64,000 nucleotides of DNA from Massilia putida (GTDB lineage: Bacteria > Pseudomonadota > Gammaproteobacteria > Burkholderiales > Burkholderiaceae_D). A model generated the notes under the pieces. The model saw only the letters and a program-made list of their open reading frames with translations, had not been told where the DNA came from and did not search any database. Made by a program: the position numbers and the translations under genes. Positions 28,057-36,862 of the stretch are shown one piece after another (position 1 is the first letter of the stretch; each line of letters begins with the position of its first letter). The DNA is taken from the NCBI RefSeq assembly GCF_001941825.1, contig NZ_CP019038.1, positions 806,001 to 870,000 of the forward strand. Reading direction: 5' to 3'.

Positions 28057-30240
28057 CTAGCGCCCTACCGGCAATGTCGTCGTCAGCTTGATGTCGGCCG
28101 ACGACTCGCCGACCATCAGCTTCACGGGCACCGTCTCCACGTCGAATCGTCCTGCCTGGGTGTTCCAGTAAGCGAGGCGCCGCGCCGCGAGCGGGATGCG
28201 CGCGGTACGCGTCTCGCCAGGTTTCAGGTTCACGCGCGCAAAGCCGACGAGGACCTGGCGCGGCCGCTCCACCTGCGACTTGGGCCAAGCCGCGTACAGC
28301 TCGACGACGCTGTCGCCCGCCACCCTGCCGGTGTTCGTCACGTCGACGTCGACGGTGACGCTGCCGCTTGCGGCCAGCGCCGGGGCGCTCGTGCGCAGCT
28401 TCGCGTACTTGAACGTCGTATACGAGAGCCCGTGCCCGAACGGGAACAGCGGCTGTCCCTTGAAGTACATGTAGGTGCGGCCGTGGCGGATATCGTAGTC
28501 CATCATGGGGGGTAGCTGCGATTCCGCCGCCGGCCACGTCGCCACGAGCTTGCCGCCGGGGTTGTAGTCGCCGAACAGCACCTGCGCCAGCGCCGTGCCC
28601 TGGTCCTGCGAGGAATGCGCCATCTGCACGATCGCGGGCACGTGCTCTTTCGCCCAGTTGATCGTGTACGGGGAGCTCGACACCAGCACCATCACCGTGC
28701 GCCGATTCGCCGCCAGCACCTGTTTCACGAGACCTTCCTGCGCGAGCGCCAGCGTCTCGCGGTCGCGGCCCTCGCGGCCGTCGCCGGGATCGGCGCAGGG
28801 TTTCGTGCCGGCGTCCGTCCAGTCGTGCGCCATGTTCGGGCCGCAGGTCGGGTCGTTGCCGACGACGACGATGGCCACGTCCGCGTCGCGCGCCGCCTTC
28901 ACGGCCGCGTCGCCGGCGTTGTCGGCGGCAAAAGTCACCTTCACGCCCGGGCCGACGGCGGCCTTGATGCCGTCCAGCGCCGTCACCTTGTACGGCGGCA
29001 GGCCGCCATACCAGTCCCAGTGTACGCTGTCCGCATGGGGGCCGATCACGGCGATGCGCTTGACGCGGTCCTTCGCGAGCGGCAGCGCATGGCCGTCGTT
29101 CTTCATCAGCACGATGGATTCCAGCGCCATGCGCAGCGACACGGCCTTGTGCGCCGTCCCGTCCCACGGGGCCGGGCCGTCCTTGATGGCGGCGTAGGGG
29201 TTGCCGGCCGGCGGGTCGATGAGACCGAGCTTGACCGTCGTGCGGAATTTGCGGGCCAGCGCCTCGTCGAGGTCGGCCACGGTGATGGTGCCCTCCTTCA
29301 GCGCGGCGCGCAGCTCGTCCTGGTATTTGTCGAGGTACTGGTTGATGCCGGCCTTCAGGGCCGCCACGGCCGCCGTCTTCTGGTCCGGATACCGTTTATA
29401 CAGTTTCACCAGGTTGCCGATGGCGCCGCCGTCGCTCGAGATCACGTCCGCGCCCCACCGGTCGATGACGAGGCTGCGCAGCACGGGATGTACGCCCATC
29501 GGCGTGCCGTTCCACGCGTTGTACGATGCCATCAGGGCGCGCGCGCCGCCGTCCTCGAACGCCATGCGGAACGGCGCCGCATAGTATTCGTGGAACAGGC
29601 GCTCGTCGAAGTCGGACGACGAGTTGCCGCGCCCGTTCTCGTTGCTGTTGGCGAGGAAGTGCTTCAGCAATGCGGCGCCGCGCCAATACTTCGGATCGTC
29701 GCCCTGGATGCCGCGCGTGAACGCCGTCGCCATCGTCCCGACGAGGAACGGGTCTTCGCCATACACCTCTTCGCTGCGGCCCCAGCGCGGGTCGCGCGCG
29801 AGGTCGGACTGCGGGCCCCATTGCATCAGCATCGGATGCTTGTATCTGCCGCTTTGCGTGATGTAGCGGGCCTCCGTCGACTGCACGGCGCCGGCCTCGC
29901 GCACGAGGTCCGGATCCCAGCTGGCGCCCATGCCGGGCGGCTGCGAGAACTGCGTCGTCGTGATGGGCTCGCGCTGGCGCTTCGATTCGCCCCGCTGGAC
30001 GACCCCGTGGATGCCCTCGGTGCTGCCGAAGCTGGGAACGCCGAGGCGCGCCACGCCGGAATCCGTCGACAGCGCATCGATCTTCTCGTCGGGCGTCATC
30101 AACGACAGGATATTGGCGATGCGCTGCCGCAGGGGCAGGTTCGGGTCCTGGAACGGGTACGTGGCGGCCCGCGCCGGCATGGCCGCGGCGGCGCACAGCG
30201 CGCCCGCCAGGGCCGTGGCGCGGATGATGTTCGTCTGCAT
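28057..30240 (-). CDS. Glycoside hydrolase family 3 (beta-glycosidase)
   Basis: Secreted or periplasmic beta-glycosidase of 727 residues with a signal peptide (MQTNIIRATALAGALCAAAA). GH3 features in order: LRQRIANILSLMTPDEKIDA, GTMATAFTRGIQGDDPKYW, LKHFLANSNENGR and the nucleophile loop VISSDGGAIG (about D270). The second domain has AIVVVGNDPTCG and FGDYNPGGKLVATWP; a fibronectin-III-like domain ends the protein. Start at 30240 is set by GGAGAC 6 bases upstream; longer readings lack a signal peptide. It is divergent from the halogenase, with a LacI-type operator between them. Substrate (glucoside, xyloside or galactoside) is open. Confidence 0.9.
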   Translation of the reverse strand: MQTNIIRATALAGALCAAAAMPARAATYPFQDPNLPLRQRIANILSLMTPDEKIDALSTDSGVARLGVPSFGSTEGIHGVVQRGESKRQREPITTTQFSQPPGMGASWDPDLVREAGAVQSTEARYITQSGRYKHPMLMQWGPQSDLARDPRWGRSEEVYGEDPFLVGTMATAFTRGIQGDDPKYWRGAALLKHFLANSNENGRGNSSSDFDERLFHEYYAAPFRMAFEDGGARALMASYNAWNGTPMGVHPVLRSLVIDRWGADVISSDGGAIGNLVKLYKRYPDQKTAAVAALKAGINQYLDKYQDELRAALKEGTITVADLDEALARKFRTTVKLGLIDPPAGNPYAAIKDGPAPWDGTAHKAVSLRMALESIVLMKNDGHALPLAKDRVKRIAVIGPHADSVHWDWYGGLPPYKVTALDGIKAAVGPGVKVTFAADNAGDAAVKAARDADVAIVVVGNDPTCGPNMAHDWTDAGTKPCADPGDGREGRDRETLALAQEGLVKQVLAANRRTVMVLVSSSPYTINWAKEHVPAIVQMAHSSQDQGTALAQVLFGDYNPGGKLVATWPAAESQLPPMMDYDIRHGRTYMYFKGQPLFPFGHGLSYTTFKYAKLRTSAPALAASGSVTVDVDVTNTGRVAGDSVVELYAAWPKSQVERPRQVLVGFARVNLKPGETRTARIPLAARRLAYWNTQAGRFDVETVPVKLMVGESSADIKLTTTLPVGR

Positions 30241-30266
30241 GCTTGTCTCCATGTGTGAACGTTTGT

Positions 30267-30280
30267 TGTTAGCGCGAACA
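30267..30280. promoter_or_regulatory. Secondary operator-like palindrome upstream of the GH3 gene
   Basis: TGTTAGCGCGAACA is a 14-base near-palindrome with a CG-centred core, 27 bases before the GH3 start. The shape suits a LacI-family site, but two positions break symmetry. Low confidence. Confidence 0.3.
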
Positions 30281-30300
30281 TCAGCATGATAACCCAGTAA

Positions 30301-30314
30301 TGAAACCGTTTTCA
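30301..30314. promoter_or_regulatory. LacI-family operator between GH3 and halogenase genes
   Basis: TGAAACCGTTTTCA has the TGAAA-N4-TTTCA layout and CG centre typical of LacI-type sugar regulators. It lies 61 bases before the GH3 start and 95 before the halogenase start, so one repressor could control both. No LacI regulator is encoded in this window. Confidence 0.6.
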
Positions 30315-30355
30315 CAACCTCAGTTCAAATCTCCATGTCATACGCTAAAAGTTTC

Positions 30356-30383
30356 TTGCATGCCGTAAAGACATCGGTACAAT
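30356..30383 (+). promoter_or_regulatory. Sigma-70-like promoter for the halogenase gene
   Basis: TTGCAT (30356-30361) and TACAAT (30378-30383) with a 16-base spacer match sigma-70 boxes at five of six positions (the -10) and four of six (the -35). The gene starts 26 bases later with GAGGAGA as ribosome-binding site. The operator at 30301 lies about 40 bases upstream of the -35 box. Confidence 0.65.
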
Positions 30384-30408
30384 CAGCATGCATACAAGAG
30401 GAGACAGC

Positions 30409-31884
30409 ATGACTTACGAACGCATCGTGGTCCTCGGCGGCGGCACGGCCGGCTGGATGACCGCAGCGGCCCTGGCCACGGGCCTCAAGGGCAAGACGGT
30501 GGAACTGGTGGAGTCGGAGGACATCGGCACGGTCGGTGTCGGCGAAGCCACGTTCCCATCGATCCGCGCCTACCACCAGATCCTCGGCATCTCCGAGGCC
30601 GACTTCCTGCGCGCCACGAACGGCACGTTCAAGCTGGGGATCAAGTTCCGCGACTGGCGCGTGCGCGGCGAAGACTACTATCACACGTTCGGCGATTTCG
30701 GCCAGTTGAGCGGGGCCGAGGCGCTGTGGGGCCAGTACCGCCGCCACGTGAACGCGGGCCTGGCCACGTTCGGCGAGCAATGCCTGCCGACCGTGATGGC
30801 GATGCACGACCGCTTCTGCGCGCCCGGCAAGGACGCCGCCGGTTTCAACTACGCCTACCACTTCGACGCCAGCCTGTACGCCCGCTTCCTGCGCGACCAC
30901 GCGATGGCACGCGGCGTGCGCCGCACCGAGGGCAAGGTCGTCGACGTGGCGCGCAGGCCCGACGGCGGCGTCGCATCCCTTACGCTGCACGACGGCCGCG
31001 TCATCAAGGGGGATCTGTTCATCGACTGCTCCGGCTTCGCCTCGCTGCTGCTGGGCCGCACGCTGGGCGAACCGTTCGTGGATTTCAGCCGCTGGCTGCC
31101 CGTCGACCGCGCCTGGGCGGTGCCGTCCGCGCGCGTCGGCGAAGGCCTGACGCCCTACACCCGCGCGACGGCGCTCAGCGCCGGCTGGGCGTGGCGCATC
31201 CCGCTGCAGGACCGCACGGGCAACGGCCACGTGTTCTCCACCCGCTTCATCGACGAGGACGCGGCGCGCGAAGAGCTGCTGCGGCAGCTGGATGGCGAAC
31301 CCCTTGCGGAGCCGCGCCTGCTGCGCTTCACGACGGGTCACCGCGCGCGCTTCTGGTCGCACAACGTCGTCGGCATTGGCCTCGCGACGGGCTTCCTGGA
31401 ACCGCTGGAATCGACCAGCATCTACCTCGTGCAGGTCGGGGTCGGCCGCCTCATGACGTTGCTGCAGCGGGGCGGCACGGTCCCCGAGGCGCTCATCGAC
31501 GCCTATAACACGGGCCTCGTGCGCCAGTTCGAACGCATCCGCGACTTCATCCTGCTGCACTACTGCCTGACCGCGCGCCGCGACACGCCGTTCTGGAACG
31601 CGATGGCGGCCACCGAACTGCCCGAGACGCTGGCGTACAAGCTGCACGCGTGGCGCCAGACCGGCGCACTGCACCAGTACGACGAGGAAGGATTCGACGG
31701 CCACAGCTGGCTCGCGATCCACGCGGGCATGCACCACTGGCCGGAACGCAGCGACCCGACGCACGCACAGATTCCCCTCGAGAAGTCGCTAGAATGGGTG
31801 CGCGAGCGCCAGCAACAGCTGGCCGGGGCGGTCGCGTCGGTGTCCACGCACGAAGAGTACCTCGCGCACATCCTCGGGCGCTGA
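30409..31884 (+). CDS. Flavin-dependent tryptophan-halogenase-like protein
   Basis: A 491-residue flavoprotein of the PrnA/RebH family. The FAD motif VVLGGGTAGWM is at about 8-17. The catalytic lysine equivalent is K75 in FKLGIKF, and the W-x-W-x-I-P halogenase signature is at 260-265 (WAWRIP). GFLEPLESTSIYL matches the Ser-Thr region near the chloride and substrate tunnel. Such genes often sit in TonB-receptor and glycan loci of soil bacteria with unknown targets; free tryptophan should not be assumed. GAGGAGA precedes the ATG. No flavin reductase partner is in the window. It shares a regulatory region with the GH3 gene. Confidence 0.85.
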   Translation: MTYERIVVLGGGTAGWMTAAALATGLKGKTVELVESEDIGTVGVGEATFPSIRAYHQILGISEADFLRATNGTFKLGIKFRDWRVRGEDYYHTFGDFGQLSGAEALWGQYRRHVNAGLATFGEQCLPTVMAMHDRFCAPGKDAAGFNYAYHFDASLYARFLRDHAMARGVRRTEGKVVDVARRPDGGVASLTLHDGRVIKGDLFIDCSGFASLLLGRTLGEPFVDFSRWLPVDRAWAVPSARVGEGLTPYTRATALSAGWAWRIPLQDRTGNGHVFSTRFIDEDAAREELLRQLDGEPLAEPRLLRFTTGHRARFWSHNVVGIGLATGFLEPLESTSIYLVQVGVGRLMTLLQRGGTVPEALIDAYNTGLVRQFERIRDFILLHYCLTARRDTPFWNAMAATELPETLAYKLHAWRQTGALHQYDEEGFDGHSWLAIHAGMHHWPERSDPTHAQIPLEKSLEWVRERQQQLAGAVASVSTHEEYLAHILGR

Positions 31885-32200
31885 ACGTACCGCGGACGTC
31901 ACGCGCGGGCACGGGGGCCGGCGCTGGCGGCGTGCCAGACCGTAGGGTGGGGTCATTGACGCCTCGGGCGTCCATCACGTGCCCGCGCGGACGTTCGCAT
32001 CGCGCCTGCGTTGCGCGTCCGCTCTTGTGAAAAAAGCCATTGTCAATAAAGGCAATACAGTTTTCGTTATAGTGCCTATTCACAGGTCGCATGACCTGCC
32101 GGTCGACTTCGGCTCTAAGCTTCCTATCTCATAATGACGAGACACCCGGCGAAGCGCCCGCACGGCGTAGTAGACGGGCCATAACACAGGAGCAGACGCC
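31885..32200. other. Intergenic region before the purine permease
   Basis: 316 bases with no credible gene. The first part holds a ~99-base palindromic element (31896-31994). The second part is AT-richer, with a TATAGT-like -10 hexamer at 32068-32073 but no well-spaced -35 box. I saw no riboswitch-like fold. Confidence 0.6.
31896..31994. repeat. 99-bp element with 17-bp inverted ends
   Basis: The left end (ACGTCACGCGCGGGCACG, 31896-31913) is nearly the reverse complement of the right end (CGTGCCCGCGCGGACGT, 31978-31994), with one substitution or indel. The centre contains CGTAGGGTGGGGTCATTGACG. It resembles a small MITE or large REP. No open reading frame inside. Confidence 0.55.
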
Positions 32201-33589
32201 ATGTCCCAGCCTCAAGTCCAGCGCGTAGAACGCGTGGATACCTTCACGTCCTCACAGCCCGCCACCGGCAAAATCGACCAGTATTTCGAGATCACGGCGC
32301 GCGGCAGCACGCAGCGCCGCGAAGTCATCGCCGGCATCACGACCTTCCTCGCGATGGTGTATTCCGTCTTCGTCGTGCCGGGCATGCTGGGCCAGGCCGG
32401 CTTCGACGTCAGCGCCGTGTTCGTCGCGGTGTGCCTCACCGCGGCCTTCGGTTCGCTGGCGATGGGCCTGTGGGCACGGCTCCCCATCGCGGTCGGCTGC
32501 GCCATTTCGCTGACCGCCTTCACCGCCTTCGGCCTCGTGCTGGGCAAAGGTCTCTCGCCCGCCATCGCACTGGGCGCCGTGTTCCTGATGGGCGTGATCT
32601 TCACGGCGATCTCCGTCACCGGCCTGCGCTCGTGGATCCTGCAAAACCTCCCCGCCGGCGTCGCGCACGGCACCGGCGTGGGCATCGGTCTGTTCCTCTT
32701 GATGATCGCGTCCAGCGAAGTGGGCTTGATCGTCAAGAATGCGTCGCCCGGCCTGCCGGTGGCGCTGGGCCAGATCACCTCGTTCCCGGTCGTGATGAGC
32801 ATCCTGGGCCTGGCCGCCATCTTCGGCCTGGAACAGCGCAAGGTGCCGGGCGGTATCCTGCTGGTCGTGATCGCCGTGTCCATCCTCGGCCTGGCGTTCG
32901 ATCCCAAGGTGCACTTCACCGGCGTGTTCTCGTGGCCGCAGCTGAGCGCACCGGGCCACGCATCGCTGATCGGCGCGATGGACATCAAGGGCGCGCTGAG
33001 CATGGCCGTGCTGCCGAGCGTCCTGGCCCTCGTCATGACCGCCGTGTTCGACGCCACCGGCACCATCCGCGCCGTCGCCGGCCAGGCGGGCCAGGTCGAC
33101 GCGAAGGGTTACATCCACAACGGCGGCAAGGCCCTGACGGCCGACTCGCTGAGCTCCATCTTTTCCAGCCTCGTGGGCGGCGCGCCTGCCGCGGCCTACA
33201 TCGAATCCGGCGTCGGCACCGCCGCCGGCGCCCGGACCGGCCTGACCGCGGTCGTCGTCGGCCTGCTGTTCCTCGTCCTGATCTTCTTCTCGCCGCTGGC
33301 CGGCCTGGTGCCGTCGTATGCCACCGCACCGGCGCTGATGTACGTCGGCCTGCTGATGCTGAGCAGCGTGGCGCACATGAAGATGGACGACAAGCTGGAT
33401 GCGCTGGCCGGCCTGGTGTGCGCCGTGTTCATCCTGCTGAGCTGCAATATCGTCACCGGCATCATGCTGGGCTTCTGCACCCTTGTGATCGGCCGCCTGC
33501 TGGCCGGTGAATGGCGCAAGCTGAACTTCGGCACCGTCAGCATCGCCGTCGCGCTGGCCGTGTTCTACGCCGGCGGCTGGGCAATCTGA
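32201..33589 (+). CDS. NCS2 family (AzgA-like) purine permease
   Basis: A 462-residue inner-membrane transporter with about 12-14 hydrophobic segments, of the AzgA/GhxP branch that imports hypoxanthine, guanine or adenine by proton symport. Signatures include [20 protein letters not shown] near residue 40, [19 protein letters not shown], and [15 protein letters not shown] near the middle. An ordinary length for the family. The last helix ends [10 protein letters not shown]. It stands alone and has no evident link to the pectin genes. Ribosome-binding site AGGAG lies 9-10 bases upstream. Confidence 0.9.
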   Translation: MSQPQVQRVERVDTFTSSQPATGKIDQYFEITARGSTQRREVIAGITTFLAMVYSVFVVPGMLGQAGFDVSAVFVAVCLTAAFGSLAMGLWARLPIAVGCAISLTAFTAFGLVLGKGLSPAIALGAVFLMGVIFTAISVTGLRSWILQNLPAGVAHGTGVGIGLFLLMIASSEVGLIVKNASPGLPVALGQITSFPVVMSILGLAAIFGLEQRKVPGGILLVVIAVSILGLAFDPKVHFTGVFSWPQLSAPGHASLIGAMDIKGALSMAVLPSVLALVMTAVFDATGTIRAVAGQAGQVDAKGYIHNGGKALTADSLSSIFSSLVGGAPAAAYIESGVGTAAGARTGLTAVVVGLLFLVLIFFSPLAGLVPSYATAPALMYVGLLMLSSVAHMKMDDKLDALAGLVCAVFILLSCNIVTGIMLGFCTLVIGRLLAGEWRKLNFGTVSIAVALAVFYAGGWAI

Positions 33590-33595
33590 CCCGGC

Positions 33596-33976
33596 CTAGA
33601 ACATCCCGTCCCGGTTCGCCATCGGGACGGGCGCCGCCTGGGCGATGTCCCACATCTCGGCGATACGTCCCTCCTCGAAGCGCAGGATGTGGACGATCGC
33701 CAGCTCCATACCTCCCTCTTCCATCACGGCACGCGAATGCACGGCCACCAGCGGGCCCTCGGCGATCGCGCGCTGCACCTCGAACACCATGTGCGGGAAG
33801 CGTCCCGCATTCTCCTTCATCGCCGCCCGCAACGTGTCCGCATCGGCACCGACATGCGGATTGTGGTGCCGGAAACCCGGCGCCGTGTAGCGCGCGAACG
33901 CCTCGTCGACTTGTCCGCGCGCGGTCAACCGCAGGAAGTCGGTTGCCGTTTCTTTCAGTGTGATCGTGTCGCTCAT
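33596..33976 (-). CDS. NTF2-like/SnoaL-type protein
   Basis: A 126-residue protein of the nuclear transport factor 2-like superfamily (SnoaL-like). Typical features are the N-terminal helix ATDFLRLTARGQVDEAFARY, the central HNPHVGADADTLRAAM and the beta strands VAVHSRAVMEEGGMELAIVH with HILRFEEGRIAEMWDIAQ. These small cone-shaped domains act as isomerases, hydrolases or ligand binders; function cannot be assigned. It converges with the purine permease, 6 bases apart. An upstream in-frame ATG would not change the domain. Confidence 0.8.
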   Translation of the reverse strand: MSDTITLKETATDFLRLTARGQVDEAFARYTAPGFRHHNPHVGADADTLRAAMKENAGRFPHMVFEVQRAIAEGPLVAVHSRAVMEEGGMELAIVHILRFEEGRIAEMWDIAQAAPVPMANRDGMF

Positions 33977-34087
33977 GCCGGTCTCCTTGTCGTGATCGAT
34001 CCGGCATGATGCCGGCCCAACCGTATCGTACGCCGCATCTTTACGAAATTGTGTAATCTAAGTGACAACTACTTACAGGAGAACATC

Positions 34088-34498
34088 ATGAAAGCCACCA
34101 CCATTTCGAGCATCATGCTTGCCGTCGCCGTCCTCGTCACCGGTTGCCACAAGGCCCAGGACAAGAACGGCATGGGTCCGGCCCAGTCGGCCGGCAAGAC
34201 CATCGACGACGCCGGCGCCAAGGCCGCCGCCGAGTCGAAGGAAGCCGCCGCCAACGCCAATGCCGCCGCCCAGCAGGCCGGCGCGAACGCGAAGGAAGCG
34301 GCCCACGAGGCCAACGAAAACGCCAAGGTCGCGGTCGACAAGGCCAACGACAAGATGCACCAGGCCGGCGCCGAAGTCCGCCAGGACACGCACGAAGCCG
34401 CCCAGAACGTGAAGGAAGGCGCGAAGGATGCGACGGCCGCCACGGGCCGCGGCCTGGAACGTGCCGGCGAGAAAATGCAGAACGCGGCCGGCAAGTAA
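34088..34498 (+). CDS. Ala/Lys-rich LEA-like lipoprotein
   Basis: A 136-residue predicted lipoprotein with signal and lipobox MKATTISSIMLAVAVLVTGC (Cys20). The mature part is an Ala/Lys/Glu/Asn-rich amphipathic helix with irregular 11-residue periodicity (for example KEAAHEANENAKVAVDKAND), reminiscent of LEA-like or YtxH-type proteins. It is probably a flexible periplasmic helix linked to envelope stress; no enzymatic site is visible. AGGAG lies 6 bases before the ATG; a longer reading from 34049 would place the signal peptide internally and is not preferred. Confidence 0.78.
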   Translation: MKATTISSIMLAVAVLVTGCHKAQDKNGMGPAQSAGKTIDDAGAKAAAESKEAAANANAAAQQAGANAKEAAHEANENAKVAVDKANDKMHQAGAEVRQDTHEAAQNVKEGAKDATAATGRGLERAGEKMQNAAGK

Positions 34499-34553
34499 GG
34501 CACATCACCGGATGCGCGCGGCGGAGTGACACCGGAGACGGTATACTCCGGCG

Positions 34554-35372
34554 ATGCGCATCCAGCTCTTTTCCGACCTTCACCTCGAACGCGACCCCGG
34601 GTTCCAGCCGACGATCTTCGCCGACACGGACGTCGTCGTCCTTGCCGGCGACATCGGCTCATACCAGGCCCGTTCGCGCCTGGCCACGGACGACTTCGGG
34701 CTCGCCCGTTTCGCACCGGGCCACACGGGCGCCGCCGCGCGCGTGCTGTACGTGCCCGGCAACCATGAATTCGATGGCCTCGACTTCGCCGAGACGCAGG
34801 CGCGCCTGCGCGCGACGTGCGCCGCGCTGGACATCACGTGGCTCGACCGCGCAACCGTCACCATCGGCGACGTGCGCTTCATCGGCACCACGTTATGGGC
34901 CGATTTCGATGCGCTCGCGTCCAGCGAAACCGACATCGCGCGCCAGCTCAAGCAGCGCGAAAAAGCCTTCCGCGCCGCGAACTACTACCTGAGCGGCAAC
35001 ACGACGCTCGTGGACGGGGTGCCGCTGCTGGCCGAGGGCCAGCGCGAGCTGTCGTTCGCATGCCAGGCGTGGCTGCGGGACGCGCTGGCCACGCCGTTCG
35101 AAGGCACCACCATCGCCGTCACCCACTACGCCCCGAGCCTGCGCAGCGCCGACCCGCGCTACGGCATCACGCCCGGCACGGCGGGCTTCTGCAACGCCAT
35201 GGACGACCTGCTGCCGTTCGCCGACATCTGGATGCACGGGCACCTGCATTGCGCCAACGACTACGTGGTCGAAGGCGCGGGCTGGCGCTGCCGCGTCGTG
35301 GCGAATCCGCTCGGATATGCGAGCAAGGGGGAGCAGGCGGCGTTCCGGGAAGATCTCGTGATCGAGGTCTGA
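34554..35372 (+). CDS. Calcineurin-like metallophosphoesterase
   Basis: A 272-residue cytoplasmic metal-dependent phosphoesterase. The five metal-binding blocks are in order: SDLHLE (about 7-12), GDIGS, GNHEFD, THYAPS and GHLHC. The overall form resembles YfcE/phosphohydrolase-type proteins rather than a DNA-processing nuclease. Substrate is unknown. It follows the LEA-like lipoprotein by 55 bases on the same strand, with no clear operon evidence. A half REP-like sequence (CCGCGGGAATGACG, 35381-35394) lies 8 bases after the stop. Confidence 0.85.
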   Translation: MRIQLFSDLHLERDPGFQPTIFADTDVVVLAGDIGSYQARSRLATDDFGLARFAPGHTGAAARVLYVPGNHEFDGLDFAETQARLRATCAALDITWLDRATVTIGDVRFIGTTLWADFDALASSETDIARQLKQREKAFRAANYYLSGNTTLVDGVPLLAEGQRELSFACQAWLRDALATPFEGTTIAVTHYAPSLRSADPRYGITPGTAGFCNAMDDLLPFADIWMHGHLHCANDYVVEGAGWRCRVVANPLGYASKGEQAAFREDLVIEV

Positions 35373-35434
35373 GGCCACGACCGCGGGAATGACGCTGGCT
35401 TTCGTGCGCCGTCATGTCGGCACGGCGGCTACCC

Positions 35435-36862
35435 CTATTCCCGCACACCCTGGTACATCAAGGCACTGTCGTTCATCCCGAACTTGAATCTGCGGTTCAT
35501 CGCGATGATCTCGGCGCCCGCCAGCAGCGTGGGCCCGTAGCCGTGCGCCGCCTTCACGCTCGTCGGACGATAGGCGTAGAACGCGGGATCGAAGGCCATG
35601 CCCGTGCCCACGCAGATGCCTTCGATCTGCCCGTTCGGCAGCACCTTGCTCGCGACCGCATTCCACGCCAGGTTCGCCATCGGCCCGTAGGCCTGCGCAT
35701 CGACATAGCCCCGGTTGACGGCGCGCGCGATGGCGTAGGCGTAGATCGCCGTCGCCGACGTTTCCTGGTACGTGTCGTCGCGGTCGATGAGCTGGTGCCA
35801 GAAGCCATCGTTCGTCTGGTAGCTGGCAAGCCCCTTGATATGGGCACGCAGCTGTTGCAGCACGGCCTTGTAATCCTTGTGATCCTTCGGCAGCACTTCC
35901 AGCACCTCGACCATGGACATCACGGCCCAGCCGTTGGCACGCGCCCAGTGCATCTCGGGATGATCGCGCAAGCCTTCCACATAGCCGTGCATATAGATGC
36001 CCAGGCGCGGATTGAACATGCGCTTCGAGAACTGCAGCACCTGGCGCGCCGCGTCGTCGTAGTGCTTGCGGTCGCCCGTCGCCTTGCCCAGCCAGGCGAT
36101 GGTCGGCACGCCCATGAACATATCGTCCAGCCACAGCGTATCCGGCAACGGACGCATCTTCACGCCGCCTTGACCGTCCGGGCCGCCCCGCGCGAGCGTG
36201 CCGTCCTTCAGCCGGTATTCCTTGTTCGTGACGAAGTCGCCGCAGATGTCGATCATCTGCGTGTAGTCCACCGGCGAGCCGGCCAGCTTCGCCTCGATGA
36301 AGCTCTGGCACAACGCACCGGCGTCGTCCAGCGCGTGCGGGTTCAGGAAACTCTTGATCGGGGCCGCCGCGTGTTCGCGGTCGGCCTGCACCAGCGGCAG
36401 ATACGTCTTCGTCAGCCCGGCAAGCAACCGGTGCCGCCGGATCGTGTAATCCGTGAAGCGCCGGTCGCCCGTGGCGGCGCCCGCGGCCAGCATCCCGGTG
36501 TACGTCACGCCCCATTCATAACTCGTCAGGCGGAAGTCGCCCGGCTTCAGGACCGCATTCGGATCCGGTGTCGACAAGTCCGTGATGGGCGCGCCCGTCC
36601 GCTGGTCGATCACCTCCGCGGGCGTGGCCTTGTCCAGGTAATCGAACACGCGGTCCAGCACGGCCTTGACCTCGGCCGCGTCCATCGCGTAATAAGGCGT
36701 CGGGTAGTGGACTTCCAGCGCGTGCAGCATCGCATCGGCCGCGACCGTTCCCTTTCCCTGCGGGGCCGGCGCCTGCTGCGCGTGCGCGTCCAGCGCGAAG
36801 GCTGCGGCCAGGGCCAGCGCGCACCGCGACATCGATCGTTTCATCAACCTGTCTCTTGTCAT
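35435..36862 (-). CDS. GH105-type unsaturated rhamnogalacturonyl hydrolase
   Basis: A 475-residue exported alpha/alpha-barrel hydrolase (YteR/GH105 type) that removes unsaturated galacturonate from rhamnogalacturonan oligosaccharides left by pectin lyases. Signal peptide MKRSMSRCALALAAAFALDA follows a short leader. Family blocks include YEWGVTYTGMLAAGAATGD, TLWLDDMFMGVPTIAWLGK, HWARANGWAVMSMVEV and DGFWHQLIDRDDTYQETS. The start at 36862 overlaps the DUF6250 stop as ATGA, which supports coupling; Met at 36844 is the alternative with the cleaner signal peptide. Third gene of a leftward set after the tandem CE12 and DUF6250 genes. Confidence 0.88.
   Translation of the reverse strand: MTRDRLMKRSMSRCALALAAAFALDAHAQQAPAPQGKGTVAADAMLHALEVHYPTPYYAMDAAEVKAVLDRVFDYLDKATPAEVIDQRTGAPITDLSTPDPNAVLKPGDFRLTSYEWGVTYTGMLAAGAATGDRRFTDYTIRRHRLLAGLTKTYLPLVQADREHAAAPIKSFLNPHALDDAGALCQSFIEAKLAGSPVDYTQMIDICGDFVTNKEYRLKDGTLARGGPDGQGGVKMRPLPDTLWLDDMFMGVPTIAWLGKATGDRKHYDDAARQVLQFSKRMFNPRLGIYMHGYVEGLRDHPEMHWARANGWAVMSMVEVLEVLPKDHKDYKAVLQQLRAHIKGLASYQTNDGFWHQLIDRDDTYQETSATAIYAYAIARAVNRGYVDAQAYGPMANLAWNAVASKVLPNGQIEGICVGTGMAFDPAFYAYRPTSVKAAHGYGPTLLAGAEIIAMNRRFKFGMNDSALMYQGVRE

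Noticed and set aside
28615..30258. 547-codon plus-strand frame opposite the GH3 gene
   Set aside because: Shadow frame without motifs.
30253..30315. Longer N-terminus for the GH3 protein
   Set aside because: Extra residues do not form a signal peptide, and the GGAGAC site fits Met at 30240.
32040..32073. TTGTCA and TATAGT considered as a promoter for the purine permease
   Set aside because: The 22-base spacer is too long for a sigma-70 promoter.
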